A DNA stretch of 64,000 nucleotides from NCBI RefSeq assembly GCF_037102585.1, contig NW_027043820.1, positions 2,204,501 through 2,268,500 on the forward strand. Reading direction: 5' to 3'. Under the pieces are notes generated by a model. That model worked only from the letters and a program-made list of their open reading frames with translations, had not been told where the DNA came from and made no database searches. Positions 1-9,988 of the stretch are shown here, piece after piece (the stretch's first letter is position 1; the number at the start of each line of letters is the position of its first letter). A program made the translations under genes and the position numbers. The DNA comes from Saccharomycopsis crataegensis (taxonomy: Eukaryota > Ascomycota > Saccharomycetes > Ascoideales > Saccharomycopsidaceae).

Positions 1-1224
1 AACAAATGGTATCAAACAAGTATCAACAACGGGATTGAATGGTCACAAGAATTAAATGAAGCCAACGACAATATTTTATATAAAGCGGTCCAGTACACTT
101 TTCGAAATAGCAATAACCATGAGGAATTAGGGGAAGCGTTCAAGTTTTTAAACAAAGTGAAGAATTTCGTAGAAACTGTTGATACCGATACCACCAACGA
201 GATTCTCAAGAAATTTTTACAATTTGGGTACGTTGGCGACGCGTTGGAATTGCTCAATCGAGAGTTTATTTCCAATGAGGATAATTTCACCCATAAATAT
301 TTCGGGAAGGCCAATGAAGAAGATATTTTTGATTTGGAGAATGATTCGTTGAATTCTCGGAAGATCGATTTGAATAATGATTATTCGCACAAGATTTTCA
401 TCACCTTGAATGATTATTTTCTCCTGAGCACCGATTACGAGATTTGCTGGAGCATTTATGGTAATATCCACCGGTGTTTTATTAACGTGCCGTACGATAC
501 GTTCATGGCGGCCATGAGGAAATTTAACCAATTGAAACGTCCGGATGTGTCGTTATTGATTTTCCAACAAATGAAGAAAATGAATAGATTGTTTGGGTTG
601 CCGCCGCCAAATCGGGACCACTACATCTATCTTTTCAATAGTTTTGGGGAAATGTGTTACGAAAAGGGGATCATTGAACTCCACGCGATGTTAAAGATGG
701 ATGTGGTGGTGGATACGAATATTTCGTTGAATAACTCGTTATTGAACGCCTATACCAATTTGCAAGATTTTATTAAAACTAGAGACTTGTTTGAACGGTT
801 CTTGGCGATTCCTACCACCAGTAAGAACGCGATCAATTCCGATACTATCAACATCATGTTGAAGTCGTATACTTACGGGGGACTTGAGCCGGTGAACGCG
901 TTTTGGAACAATTTGAGTCTGATCGATTACATTCCTAATGCATCGAATTATCGACAATTCATCATCAGTAACTGCTACCATCGCCAGTATGAACATGCCA
1001 TTGATTTGATTGGAGAAATGGAATTCAATGGGATGCAGGTAACCGAGGAAGTGGTTAAGGATATGTATAACTGGACCGAAGATAAGCAGGATAAAGGAAA
1101 GATTAAACAATGGTTGTTGAGCAGCGAACACTCAGATTTGTGGGATAAGTTAGAAAATAAAGGGTTATTGATTCATGAGCCTACGGAAACTGAGACCCCA
1201 GAACAAAACTTAGATGTGATCTAG
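1..1224 (+). CDS. PPR-type mitochondrial RNA-binding protein, C-terminal part
   Basis: The reading frame is open from the first base of the window (it begins NKWYQTSINN), so the gene starts upstream and only about 407 C-terminal codons are seen. The protein is all-helical, with helix pairs resembling pentatricopeptide repeats: a segment around VSLLIFQQMKKMNRLFGLPP, one around INIMLKSYTYGGLEPVNAFW and one around YEHAIDLIGEMEFNGMQVTE all follow the PPR pattern of a small residue, a helix and a G/N turn. Yeast PPR proteins usually act in mitochondria on specific mRNAs or rRNA (Pet309, Ccm1/Dmr1, Aep3, Rmd9 types). I cannot tell which one this is; the targeting sequence is outside the window. The stop is TAG at 1222-1224, followed by an A-rich 3' region. 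Confidence 0.6.
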   Translation, partial: NKWYQTSINNGIEWSQELNEANDNILYKAVQYTFRNSNNHEELGEAFKFLNKVKNFVETVDTDTTNEILKKFLQFGYVGDALELLNREFISNEDNFTHKYFGKANEEDIFDLENDSLNSRKIDLNNDYSHKIFITLNDYFLLSTDYEICWSIYGNIHRCFINVPYDTFMAAMRKFNQLKRPDVSLLIFQQMKKMNRLFGLPPPNRDHYIYLFNSFGEMCYEKGIIELHAMLKMDVVVDTNISLNNSLLNAYTNLQDFIKTRDLFERFLAIPTTSKNAINSDTINIMLKSYTYGGLEPVNAFWNNLSLIDYIPNASNYRQFIISNCYHRQYEHAIDLIGEMEFNGMQVTEEVVKDMYNWTEDKQDKGKIKQWLLSSEHSDLWDKLENKGLLIHEPTETETPEQNLDVI

Positions 1225-1729
1225 TTGAAGAAAAAAAAAAAAAGAAGAAACTCTAGAAGTAATTTTTTTTTTTTTCAAAGATATGATTTGTAATTATGTT
1301 GTGTAATATATTTTTGTACGTATGGATCATATTTACTTGTAAGCTGATTTACTAAGACCGACAAAATAAGATAATCTTAAAGCCTCTTTTTTAATTGTTA
1401 TAGCATTTCCAAGTGAAGCTTCCTGTGTTTCAGAGTGGTTGTTTCATAACTATAAATAGGGTGTCGTTGTTGTTTGTATTTTTAGAAGCCATTATTTTGG
1501 GTGTGAGTGTAGGCATGTATGTATGTTGCCTCATTTTGGAGAGATCCTTAATTTTTTCATTTTTTTTTTCCTTTTAAGAAAACGTTCCATCACAGCGATG
1601 ATCTTTGTTATTTTGCCAAAATGGATGGCTTTTCTTTGTTTCGGTGTTTGCTATTTTTATCACTGCTAGATCTTCCTGAATTTCCTCATCTGTTATAAAT
1701 AAAGGAGGTTTTTCTGGTGATCTTCAAAG
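1225..1729. other. Intergenic region upstream of SST2
   Basis: Holds the 3' end of the PPR gene (A and T tracts at 1229-1275) and the SST2 promoter. Two TATA-like elements are visible, at 1450-1457 (TATAAATA) and 1694-1703 (TATAAATAAA). No further gene is supported here. Confidence 0.6.
1426..1457 (-). promoter_or_regulatory. Pair of pheromone-response elements beside a TATA box
   Basis: TGTTTCA occurs at 1426-1432 and again at 1440-1446, i.e. two perfect TGAAACA elements on the minus strand in the same orientation, 14 bp apart. A TATAAATA follows at 1450-1457. TGAAACA is the binding site of Ste12-type factors, and SST2 is a classic pheromone-induced gene in Saccharomyces. The arrangement suggests Ste12/Cph1-type control of the SST2 gene downstream. 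Confidence 0.6.
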
Positions 1730-4069
1730 ATGCTTTTGATGCTGCTGCAATCACAACCAAACCAACACCATAAAGATAAGATGAAGGGAAATAACCATTC
1801 ACGGATAATCCATTGTACCGTTACTAATTCATTGGACAAAGGACCGACTGGTAAAATCATGTCCCGGCATTTAAAAGATATTTATTGTGTGCTACTTATC
1901 AACCTTAAACTACAAGAAAAATCTTCGATCCCACCACCCACCGCTTCAAAAATGAACAATTTCTTCTCCCTAAGAAAGCTTAATTACCCTTATTCTTTCT
2001 ATCTACAAGATGCGATTGAGAAAATGCGTATTCTTAGAATTGAGATCCCCAGATCCGGGTTCCAAAAATCGTATTCCTACAGCATCAAGGACGATCTAGC
2101 CCTTGAATTGATGCATTGTTTCTTCGAAGCGAAGTTTCTTCATTATCCTGGGGATAGAACTAGAAAGCTTCCAAAATATGATATTCCCCTCCAACCCACT
2201 CCCAAAGGGGTGGCGATCCTTCATCAGTTTGTTAAGAAGAATGGTCTTAACAAAGCGTTGTTCCCGCAGATTTTACGCTCGAATTTCAATTCCATGGATC
2301 TATTCAATCTAGAAAAAAGTATTAAAACCGATAAGATCTACTTATCGGATTCGTTTGTCGAATTATTGTTTATCAAATGTATGGGGGCCCGGCCAAATGT
2401 CTGGAGCACCAATAATGCTGTCGATGCCATTCCTCGTTCCATCATCGAGAACTTGGAAAACAGTGATCCTGAGAATGAAGAAACTAGTATTTTCAACTTC
2501 GATAAATTTTCATTCGAGGATCTAATCGTATATGATGAGAAGGAACCCTTGCTTAACCACAATAGCCATCAACCACAAGATGAGGATTTAGTGGGCAGTT
2601 CCGAATCCCGGAAATTGTTCAAGCTATCCAATAGACCGAGGCTGCATCTTGCGCCACAATCTTCTGACAGCGAATCCAGCACGATTTCTCCATTTACTCA
2701 TAAGTTCTTCACCAACCCTGAATCGGATGCCCATACTCAGTACTATGTTTCTAACAAAGGGGTCCGGTTATTCAAGGATAAAAAAATTGGCGATGCTGTG
2801 CAATCGATTGATTATTGTTTCAGCGGGAAAGCCCTTTGTCAGTGGATTATGGACTGTTGTGATGTTTTGTACATTCAAGAAGCTTGTTTATTAGGGCAAT
2901 TTTTCATGAAACTCAAGCTAATCGAGCCGTTGAATCTGCTTACCCAATATCCAGACCGGTTTAAAATCGGTCGTCTGTATCTTTATAAATTGACATCGAA
3001 TGGCAGAGAGAAATGTCACTGGGATAAGAGTAATGAGGAAATCGTGAGAAATATTAAACGGATTGGGGCAGAAACCAGAAGAGGATCCATGACCTCGATC
3101 AATATGGAGTACATGCAATCCAATGAATCGGTGAATGATGATGATGATGATGATAGTTGTTCTTCAGTTGAGAAACTCAATCAAATGATCATTAACAAGA
3201 TCCCACAGAAAAAAATCATTCTCCGAGATGTTTTGAATGATGCAGGGCTAAGATACTTATTCAGATGTCATTTAGAAAACGAGTATTGTGTGGAGAATTA
3301 CGATGCTTATCATTTATTACAGGCTTTCAGAAGGGATATGAAAGTTTTGAGGAAGAAATTACACAAAAATAAATCAATGCTTCAAAACAAGCAATATCTC
3401 CTCCATACTATTCCTTCCAATATTGATATTGACCAACACCAACAACGTGCTATGAAGAAGCTGATTCGTGGGTGTATCAAACACGCTAATGATTGTTTGG
3501 CCAACGCTTACAATATCTTTGGATCATACCTTGTGAGTGGGGCCATCAACGAGGTCAATATCAATTATAATGTCAAAACCCAAATCACTAACGTCATGAC
3601 CCATCCAAAATCCCCGGTATCGACGGCGTTTTTCACTCCAGCCAGCACCAAATTTTTACTCCAAGGTCTTGAAACTGATTCCATGGTGAGTGTGGAAATT
3701 TCTAGTAATGTGGAAGACGATATGGTATTATCGAATGTTAAATCATTATCCAATGGAGAAAATGACAGTGGTGCAATGATATTGGGAGCCAGTATCGAAG
3801 ATAATGATAGTTTAAGTGATGATCAGTCCACGGTGCTTGCGTCTCCAACTTTAATCAACCATAATATTTTATCCACTACTGATGTCCCCAATGAAGAAAT
3901 ATTTAGCAGTAGCTTGTTTGTGTTGAATAGGATTTATTTATTATTTGATAAAGTGGCCAAAGATTTGTACGTGTTGATGGAAAATGATTCATTACAGAAA
4001 TTCATCGAGTCGGATATTTATAAACAGTCATCGGAAAAGATGAAAGTTTTCCAAGTTAGAGGCCATTAA
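1730..4069 (+). CDS. SST2: RGS-family GTPase-activating protein of mating signalling (Sst2)
   Basis: Sst2 accelerates GTP hydrolysis on the Galpha subunit of the pheromone receptor and so desensitises cells after mating signalling. The order of domains is that of Sst2: an N-terminal DEP-like fungal region (LKDIYCVLL, then DRTRKLPKYDIPLQPTPKGVA), a second DEP domain (HTQYYVSNKGVRLF to CQWIMDCCDVLYIQEACLLG) and a C-terminal RGS domain (LRYLFRCHLENEYCVENYDAY to ESDIYKQSSEK). Long insertions, including a run of Asp, separate them. At 779 codons it is somewhat longer than the roughly 700-residue Saccharomyces protein. The start is uncertain: ATGs lie at 1730, 1781 and 1859. The TATA at 1694 sits too close to 1730, while similarity begins before 1859, so 1781 is the likeliest. 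Confidence 0.93.
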   Translation: MLLMLLQSQPNQHHKDKMKGNNHSRIIHCTVTNSLDKGPTGKIMSRHLKDIYCVLLINLKLQEKSSIPPPTASKMNNFFSLRKLNYPYSFYLQDAIEKMRILRIEIPRSGFQKSYSYSIKDDLALELMHCFFEAKFLHYPGDRTRKLPKYDIPLQPTPKGVAILHQFVKKNGLNKALFPQILRSNFNSMDLFNLEKSIKTDKIYLSDSFVELLFIKCMGARPNVWSTNNAVDAIPRSIIENLENSDPENEETSIFNFDKFSFEDLIVYDEKEPLLNHNSHQPQDEDLVGSSESRKLFKLSNRPRLHLAPQSSDSESSTISPFTHKFFTNPESDAHTQYYVSNKGVRLFKDKKIGDAVQSIDYCFSGKALCQWIMDCCDVLYIQEACLLGQFFMKLKLIEPLNLLTQYPDRFKIGRLYLYKLTSNGREKCHWDKSNEEIVRNIKRIGAETRRGSMTSINMEYMQSNESVNDDDDDDSCSSVEKLNQMIINKIPQKKIILRDVLNDAGLRYLFRCHLENEYCVENYDAYHLLQAFRRDMKVLRKKLHKNKSMLQNKQYLLHTIPSNIDIDQHQQRAMKKLIRGCIKHANDCLANAYNIFGSYLVSGAINEVNINYNVKTQITNVMTHPKSPVSTAFFTPASTKFLLQGLETDSMVSVEISSNVEDDMVLSNVKSLSNGENDSGAMILGASIEDNDSLSDDQSTVLASPTLINHNILSTTDVPNEEIFSSSLFVLNRIYLLFDKVAKDLYVLMENDSLQKFIESDIYKQSSEKMKVFQVRGH

Positions 4070-4478
4070 GTTTCTTAGAAGGAAGAATTGATGGCTTCAA
4101 AGATATCGTGTTATATATTTGTATATTATTTCATTTTATGTCTGTTATATTTCTATTCAAGAAGGGGAGCCTTGTGTAAAATCTATCTAAAACTATAATA
4201 TCGAACCAAGATGCTCGTATTTTGATATTTTGAATCAACTTCCATCATTTGTAGGAATGATACACCTTCTAGATATTATAGCCATTTCCATCGTTCCAAC
4301 GGAAAGGATAATACAAGGATGCATGTCCCAGTAGCAAATCATATAGTCTACAAATAACAATACTTCAACAAAAGAACACAAATTTATTAAAGATATTACA
4401 GAGCTTTTTTTACTTTTTCTTCTTTTTTTAATTTTTTTTTTATTATTACTATTATTATATTTTTGTAGAAGAGAAAAT
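4070..4478. other. Convergent intergenic region SST2/GCD11
   Basis: Shared 3' region of two genes that converge. It contains AT-rich sequence and a long mixed T/A tract at about 4403-4465 that probably serves mRNA 3'-end formation for both. I see no gene. Confidence 0.5.
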
Positions 4479-6026
4479 TTAGGCTTCCAAAACACGACCC
4501 TTCTTGATGGTGGCCCAACCAATCAAACGCCAGTGCTTGTCGATTCTTCTAGATAACGCAATCTTTTCATTAACTTCGGTACAAGCTGGGGAACCCAATT
4601 GTAATCTTGCCATATCAGCCTTGACCGCAGAAACTCTGGCACCAATGGCACTGGAACCAATGTTGACCATGAGCAATTCATCAACATCCAACTTTCTAAC
4701 CTTGGCTTGCTTGGAACCTTCGGCCTTGACCCCCAACAATCTTCTCAACAAAAAGTAGTTGATTTCAATATCGACATAAGTGGAAGGCAAGTGACCCTTG
4801 GCCCCGACGATTTGCCCCAAAAGTCTATCGGCTCTACATAACGCAGGATCAATTTTGGTACCGACACCAATCAACCCACCAGGCACCGCGAATTTAAGAG
4901 AATTGTCTTCGGCATTCAAAGAAACAATCTTGGAAAAAATTGGTTTACATTTGATGGCACCGTTATCTTCCTTAGACACCAAACCTGGTCTAATTTCAAT
5001 TTCGTCACCCAACTTGAAAACCCCTGACAAAATCGACCCACCAGCAACACCACCCTTTAATTCGTCCACTTCAGAACCTGGCTTGTTGACATCAAAAGAT
5101 CTAATAACCATAAGACGTGGGGAAGTGGTGAGATCTCTAACTGGCACAGGAATCGACTTTACTATGAATTCATTGACGGCGTCAATATTATATTTCAATT
5201 GGGCAGAAATTGGAACAATTGGGGCACCATCGGCAACAGTACCTCTAATGAACTTCTTGATAGATTTTTGATGCTCAAGTGCCGCGTCTTGTCTCATCAA
5301 ATCCACCTTATTTTGCAAAATGATAATGTGTTTCAACTTCATGATTTCAATGGCGGCCAAATGTTCAGAAGTTTGGGGTTGTGGACAAGATTCATTACCG
5401 GCAATCAACAAGAGAGCAGCATCCATAACCGCGGCCCCTGACAACATAGTACTCATCAAAATATCGTGCCCTGGACAATCGACAAACGACACATGTCTGA
5501 CCAAGTTATAACGACCGTCACAATTTTGACATTTTGGATGTATTTCCTTATCCGAAGAGAAAGATCTGTAACAATCTGGTTCTGGACAGTTTTCACACTT
5601 GTAGATCTTGGCGTTGGCGTAACCCAACTTGATGGTGATATTTCTTTCCAATTCGTTCTTGAATCTGACGGTATTCTTAGAGGAAATCGCCTTTACAACG
5701 GTGGACTTCCCGTGGGCGACATGACCAATGGTACCAATGTTGATGGTGGCTTGTCTATTGATAATTTCTGGGGATGACGCAGTCAATTGGGTGAAGTCTG
5801 GTTCGTCTGGTTGTTCTGGCAATCCACCACCTTCTTCAAATTCTTTTCTGGCACGTTCTTTTTCTTCTTCTTCAGTGCTGATGCCCGAAAACGCTGGTTT
5901 TTCGTCAGACACCGGTTCTTGAGGAACTTCTTCTATGATTTCTTCAGGTTCAGGAACATTTTCCTCAGGTTGGCCACCAATGTTGATCACCAAATCTGGA
6001 GTGGCATTTTGTAAATCGTCAGACAT
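4479..6026 (-). CDS. GCD11: Translation initiation factor eIF2 gamma subunit
   Basis: This is the GTP-binding subunit of eIF2, which delivers initiator Met-tRNA to the 40S ribosome. The 515-residue product starts [12 protein letters not shown] and has an acidic N-tail of about 90 residues. An EF-Tu-like GTPase domain follows: G1 loop GHVAHGKST near residue 105, a Cys4 zinc-knuckle (CENCPEPDC then CQNCDGRY), G3 loop DCPGH, and G4 NKVD. Two beta-barrel domains typical of eIF2 gamma follow ([44 protein letters not shown]). Length and order match Gcd11 throughout. An upstream in-frame ATG at 6092 exists, but the extra 22 residues are hydrophobic and unlike the family, so I chose 6026. Confidence 0.97.
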   Translation of the reverse strand: MSDDLQNATPDLVINIGGQPEENVPEPEEIIEEVPQEPVSDEKPAFSGISTEEEEKERARKEFEEGGGLPEQPDEPDFTQLTASSPEIINRQATINIGTIGHVAHGKSTVVKAISSKNTVRFKNELERNITIKLGYANAKIYKCENCPEPDCYRSFSSDKEIHPKCQNCDGRYNLVRHVSFVDCPGHDILMSTMLSGAAVMDAALLLIAGNESCPQPQTSEHLAAIEIMKLKHIIILQNKVDLMRQDAALEHQKSIKKFIRGTVADGAPIVPISAQLKYNIDAVNEFIVKSIPVPVRDLTTSPRLMVIRSFDVNKPGSEVDELKGGVAGGSILSGVFKLGDEIEIRPGLVSKEDNGAIKCKPIFSKIVSLNAEDNSLKFAVPGGLIGVGTKIDPALCRADRLLGQIVGAKGHLPSTYVDIEINYFLLRRLLGVKAEGSKQAKVRKLDVDELLMVNIGSSAIGARVSAVKADMARLQLGSPACTEVNEKIALSRRIDKHWRLIGWATIKKGRVLEA

Positions 6027-6568
6027 GATGATGTATGTATCGATATTAATAAAATCAAATGAAAAAATGGAAGTGATCCAACTATAGTACAATGAGTAAT
6101 ATTAAAAACCGATATAACGGGAAATTATACGATCCAAGAGAAAGGTAATATTCAAATTATTTGACAATAACACTCTATAACGTCAAAATGACTGAATTTT
6201 TTTTTTTTTTTTCTCTTCACTTTGATTTCTTTGATTTTTCCACCACACAAAAAAAAAATTTTTAATGAGCGAGGCAAAACCAACGCGTTGCCCGGAGAGA
6301 TGGTAAGAGCTGGAGGCCGGGTGATGCACTCTCCATGGACGGACTCTTATCTTTCACGGCGCTATTTTAATGGTTAACTATTTGCAATAAATATCATGTT
6401 TATTGGCTAGTTATTATTCGCAATATTGTTTAATAGTTCCAGTAGTTTAGCAGTCCAACAATAAACAACTAAAGAGATATCAACCATAACATAAAGAATC
6501 TTTATTGTGTTAAAAAACTATAATTATACAATGCAATATTTAACAAAATAAAAAAGACCTCCCCTAAT
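6027..6568. other. GCD11 promoter and BMS1 3' region
   Basis: The GCD11 upstream side contains AAAAATTTTT (6254-6263) followed by AATGAGCGAG, resembling the RRPE/PAC pair of ribosome-biogenesis promoters, and the 10-bp palindrome CAACGCGTTG (6281-6290), which includes an MCB-like ACGCGT. The left end of the tract is AT-rich with a T run at 6199-6212. No gene is seen. Confidence 0.45.
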
Positions 6569-9500
6569 TCAATTACGGGCTCTCTTACCACCACCACCTT
6601 CTTGTGACATTCCTCTTTTACCGTTCTTGGCAAAATATTCCTTCTTTCTCTCTCTAACCTTCTCAGCCTTTTCTTTCTCGGCCTTCTGTAACTTCTTGAT
6701 TCTCACTTGATTCTTCTCATCCTTCTTGGCTCTCTTCTTAGAATCCTTTTCCTTCTTGAGGGTATTCAATTGTTGCACCAAAGTTCTCGTTTTCTTTTCC
6801 TCACCATTGAGAATCACCGCTCTCTTTTGAAGATAAGTCTTTTTCTTTTGTGGCTTCATTTGTGAGATTTGGGATTTGAATGGCAAGTCACTTTGCACAG
6901 CCTTAGGAACGTGTAATGGATTAAACTTGACCTTCTTTCTTTCAATCTTACCATAAGCACTGTTGGCATTAGCTGGGGTCATCAACCCTTTTTCGGCTCT
7001 GATTCTCCCAGTAATACGCATCCCTTTCCATTCATTCTTGTCCTTCAAGGCAAGCGAGGTGACAGGATTATAGAATTTCTTAGGTTTGACAGGGTACCAA
7101 GTCTTGAGGAAGACAATGTCACTTAATACCACACGATCCTCAAATGTCGCACGATAATGTCCCTCGGATGACGTTAACGCTCTCTTGATTTCACCGCGGA
7201 TCCCACTGACGGTCTTGATAGCCGCCCCTTCGAATTTCACAACTTCCATGGCTGTAGAAAACATATCCTTGATGAAAGCGGTATTTTTGAAGATCTTGTA
7301 TGGATACCCAACAAGTTTCAATTTTTTGACAATCTCTACACTACTATTGACTTCTTCAACCACCCCTGAAGCAGCGATACGGAACCCAGTACCGGTATCA
7401 CTGTCAGCAACAACCTGAGAGGCACAGAAGGTGGTGTTTGGGGTGACCAAAGGACCATAGAATGTGGCTTGACAATAAGCATGCTCTGGAGTATATTTCA
7501 ACATTCTAGTACGCGTTCTAGAATCGGAAGTGGTGTAGATTGGTAAAGTTTGGAATCTTCTCCAACCAAGCGATAAAATGATCGGATCGTTCGATTTAAG
7601 AATCTTCTTGTGCCAACGATGTTTTCTAACACGGACACTCAACATCCCAAAGTCCATTTCGGTTGACAAGAGCCCACCAAGAATAACTGGGTAACATGGA
7701 TCGAAATTCTCCATGAATTCACATGGTAATGAATGGAAGGTGATCTTCACATAAGTCCCTGCCTTATAACCATCCATCTTGATACGAGTCTCCTCATCAA
7801 TTTTTTCAAGTTCAAGTTTGTTGATTTCTAATTGTTTGGACATTTTAGCCTTTTGGAATTCATACCATGATTCATATTCATTGAGTTCTTCCTTTTCTTT
7901 ATATTTGCCACCAAATTCATCATCTTCTGCTTCAAATTGTAATCGAAGCTGTTCCTTCTTTTTAGCAAGACGGGAACGACGTTCTTGAACGCTAAGCTTT
8001 TGTTCATCGGATTCCTCTGGAGCATCATAATCACCCTTGGATTCCTCGGCGTCAAAATCGGCAAAATCATCGTCTTTTTCGGTAACTTTTTGATTGTCTT
8101 CGTCGCTTTCTTCTTCACTTTCTTCACCATCCACTTGTTTGAGTCTTTCACGAGGTGATAAGAAGAAATATTTCTTTTTCAACTTTGCAAAATTCTCTTC
8201 AGCCATGTCCCACTTCTTGGTTAATTCATCCACAGAAGCAAATGAAGGTTTTGAACGATCGATATTATCTTCCACCATTACGGTCTCCTTCTTGGCGAAG
8301 AAATCTTCTTCATCATCTTCGTCTTGACTTTCTGGTTCTTCTTCGGAAAATTCACCTTTCCATTTCTCAATGGCTTCTTCTGGGGAGACTTCATCATCGT
8401 ATAGAAGCTTATTGATATCGTATCTTTTTTTGCCTAAGACACCTTGTAACTTAGCCCCAGTGGCACGCCAATCAGAGAATTTATCATCTTCATCGTCACT
8501 CAAGTTAAATTCTGTATCTTCTTGCAATTCAAACTGATCAGTACCATTTTCTGGTTTAGAAGATCTCAACTTATTGATTTTACGTAAGGAGGAACGACCA
8601 ATGTTGCCACGTTCATTCTCATCTTCTGATAATTCACCCTCGAAATCTGAGAGTAAATCTTCATCATCGTCAACTTCTTCATTATCTTCCTCTTTATCAG
8701 AATTATCAGCACCATGAAGCACTTCACCCCCTTCGAATAATTGTAACCCAAATCCAGACGATTTTTGTTCAGTAGTATCATCATTGGATTTTTTGGCCAC
8801 CAATTCACCAATCAACTTAGTTTCTAATTCTTTATCCTTGGAATCATCAACCAATTTCCCTTCACCATGATGTTTCATACCAACATCAATATAAACTGCA
8901 TCCTTATCAATTAAAACCCCGCCAACATCAGACATTGGAGCATAAATGATTTTCTGTTTTTCTTCAAGTCTCTTACGTCTATGTTTTCTTGGGGCCACGG
9001 CTTCTCCATTAGCAGTAGCTATTTTGGCTTGCTCAATTTCGTATTCAGTAATCTTCTGCTCCATGTATGGAGTTGGCACTGGGTCAGGAAGCTTCTCAAC
9101 TTTGGAAAGTTTATAATCACCAAGCCCGGCAATGTGCACAGTCGAGTCTTCTTTAAGATTCGAACCATGAACGTAACCGTATACTGCGATTTTCCGATCG
9201 ATCTTGGTATTGGCAGCAATGTCTTGAGGAGGGGTCAAATCGGTAATTCTATCAACAAGCAAATATGGATGATCATTACGCCATTTTAAAGGACGGAATT
9301 TCATGACTGAGATGAACCTAGATAAATTGAGGATTTCACGATCCGGATAACGACCATTGATCACCCCGGAGAGGTAGAAAAGCTTGGCACCTTTGTAAAC
9401 TTCTGTCCAGAAACGATGTTTGAGTAATTTCTTTTGAGCACGGAGTGCTGATTGGGTCTTGAATAAATCACAATGGGTGACACACCCAATGACTTTTGGC

Positions 9501-9988
9501 ATCCCGTGATGTTGGGCAAGATTGAGGAATTCAAAAGTTTCCATTTCGAGACCATAATTCCCGTCAATCATAAGAAGGACCAAATCAACAATCTTTGCGG
9601 CGTCAGTCATACTGTTTAAATCAGGTTTGACCTCAATCACCGTTATACGACGACGTTTACCAGACACCATGGTTATCGGACCTTTGATTTCGGAGATCGA
9701 GGTTTTTGTGAATCTTTTAACCAAAGACTTCACAAGGGTAGATTTCCCAACACCAGATGGACCGACGACCCCAACAATCACTGGAGGTTCCTCATCATCA
9801 GGAAGCCTATTGACCATTGGCACATGGTACTTCTTTTCGGTGACGTCTGCGGACCTTTGGATCCCTTTTAGCATTTTCCCTGGGGCGGACACGGCGAATG
9901 CCTTAGGGTTAGACCCCGAGGCTTTCATCCTGTCCTTGGCGGACTTTCTGGACGTGCTCCTATGAGGTTTATTCTGGGCAGAGTCCAT
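6569..9988 (-). CDS. BMS1: Ribosome biogenesis GTPase Bms1
   Basis: Bms1 is an essential nucleolar GTPase of the small-subunit processome that works with Rcl1 and U3 snoRNP in 40S maturation. The 1139-residue protein has a basic N-tail, then a GTPase domain with P-loop GPSGVGKST (residues 76-84). A long acidic, low-complexity middle follows (for example DNEEVDDDEDLLSDFEGELSEDE), then the conserved C-terminal AARP2CN/TSR1-like half (LPCEFMENFDPCYPVILGGL; GWRRFQTLPIYTTSD; GIRGEIKRAL) and a very basic Lys/Arg-rich tail ending GGGKRARN. Length and layout match Saccharomyces Bms1 (about 1183). Its close paralogue Tsr1 lacks an intact P-loop, so the call is safe. It diverges from the ammonium permease gene across a 584-bp promoter. 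Confidence 0.97.
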   Translation of the reverse strand: MDSAQNKPHRSTSRKSAKDRMKASGSNPKAFAVSAPGKMLKGIQRSADVTEKKYHVPMVNRLPDDEEPPVIVGVVGPSGVGKSTLVKSLVKRFTKTSISEIKGPITMVSGKRRRITVIEVKPDLNSMTDAAKIVDLVLLMIDGNYGLEMETFEFLNLAQHHGMPKVIGCVTHCDLFKTQSALRAQKKLLKHRFWTEVYKGAKLFYLSGVINGRYPDREILNLSRFISVMKFRPLKWRNDHPYLLVDRITDLTPPQDIAANTKIDRKIAVYGYVHGSNLKEDSTVHIAGLGDYKLSKVEKLPDPVPTPYMEQKITEYEIEQAKIATANGEAVAPRKHRRKRLEEKQKIIYAPMSDVGGVLIDKDAVYIDVGMKHHGEGKLVDDSKDKELETKLIGELVAKKSNDDTTEQKSSGFGLQLFEGGEVLHGADNSDKEEDNEEVDDDEDLLSDFEGELSEDENERGNIGRSSLRKINKLRSSKPENGTDQFELQEDTEFNLSDDEDDKFSDWRATGAKLQGVLGKKRYDINKLLYDDEVSPEEAIEKWKGEFSEEEPESQDEDDEEDFFAKKETVMVEDNIDRSKPSFASVDELTKKWDMAEENFAKLKKKYFFLSPRERLKQVDGEESEEESDEDNQKVTEKDDDFADFDAEESKGDYDAPEESDEQKLSVQERRSRLAKKKEQLRLQFEAEDDEFGGKYKEKEELNEYESWYEFQKAKMSKQLEINKLELEKIDEETRIKMDGYKAGTYVKITFHSLPCEFMENFDPCYPVILGGLLSTEMDFGMLSVRVRKHRWHKKILKSNDPIILSLGWRRFQTLPIYTTSDSRTRTRMLKYTPEHAYCQATFYGPLVTPNTTFCASQVVADSDTGTGFRIAASGVVEEVNSSVEIVKKLKLVGYPYKIFKNTAFIKDMFSTAMEVVKFEGAAIKTVSGIRGEIKRALTSSEGHYRATFEDRVVLSDIVFLKTWYPVKPKKFYNPVTSLALKDKNEWKGMRITGRIRAEKGLMTPANANSAYGKIERKKVKFNPLHVPKAVQSDLPFKSQISQMKPQKKKTYLQKRAVILNGEEKKTRTLVQQLNTLKKEKDSKKRAKKDEKNQVRIKKLQKAEKEKAEKVRERKKEYFAKNGKRGMSQEGGGGKRARN

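Noticed and set aside
4498-5777. Several plus-strand frames opposite GCD11
   Set aside because: Shadows of the strongly conserved minus-strand eIF2 gamma gene.
6027-6092. 22-residue N-terminal extension of GCD11
   Set aside because: Hydrophobic residues unlike any eIF2 gamma; the downstream ATG gives the expected N-terminus.
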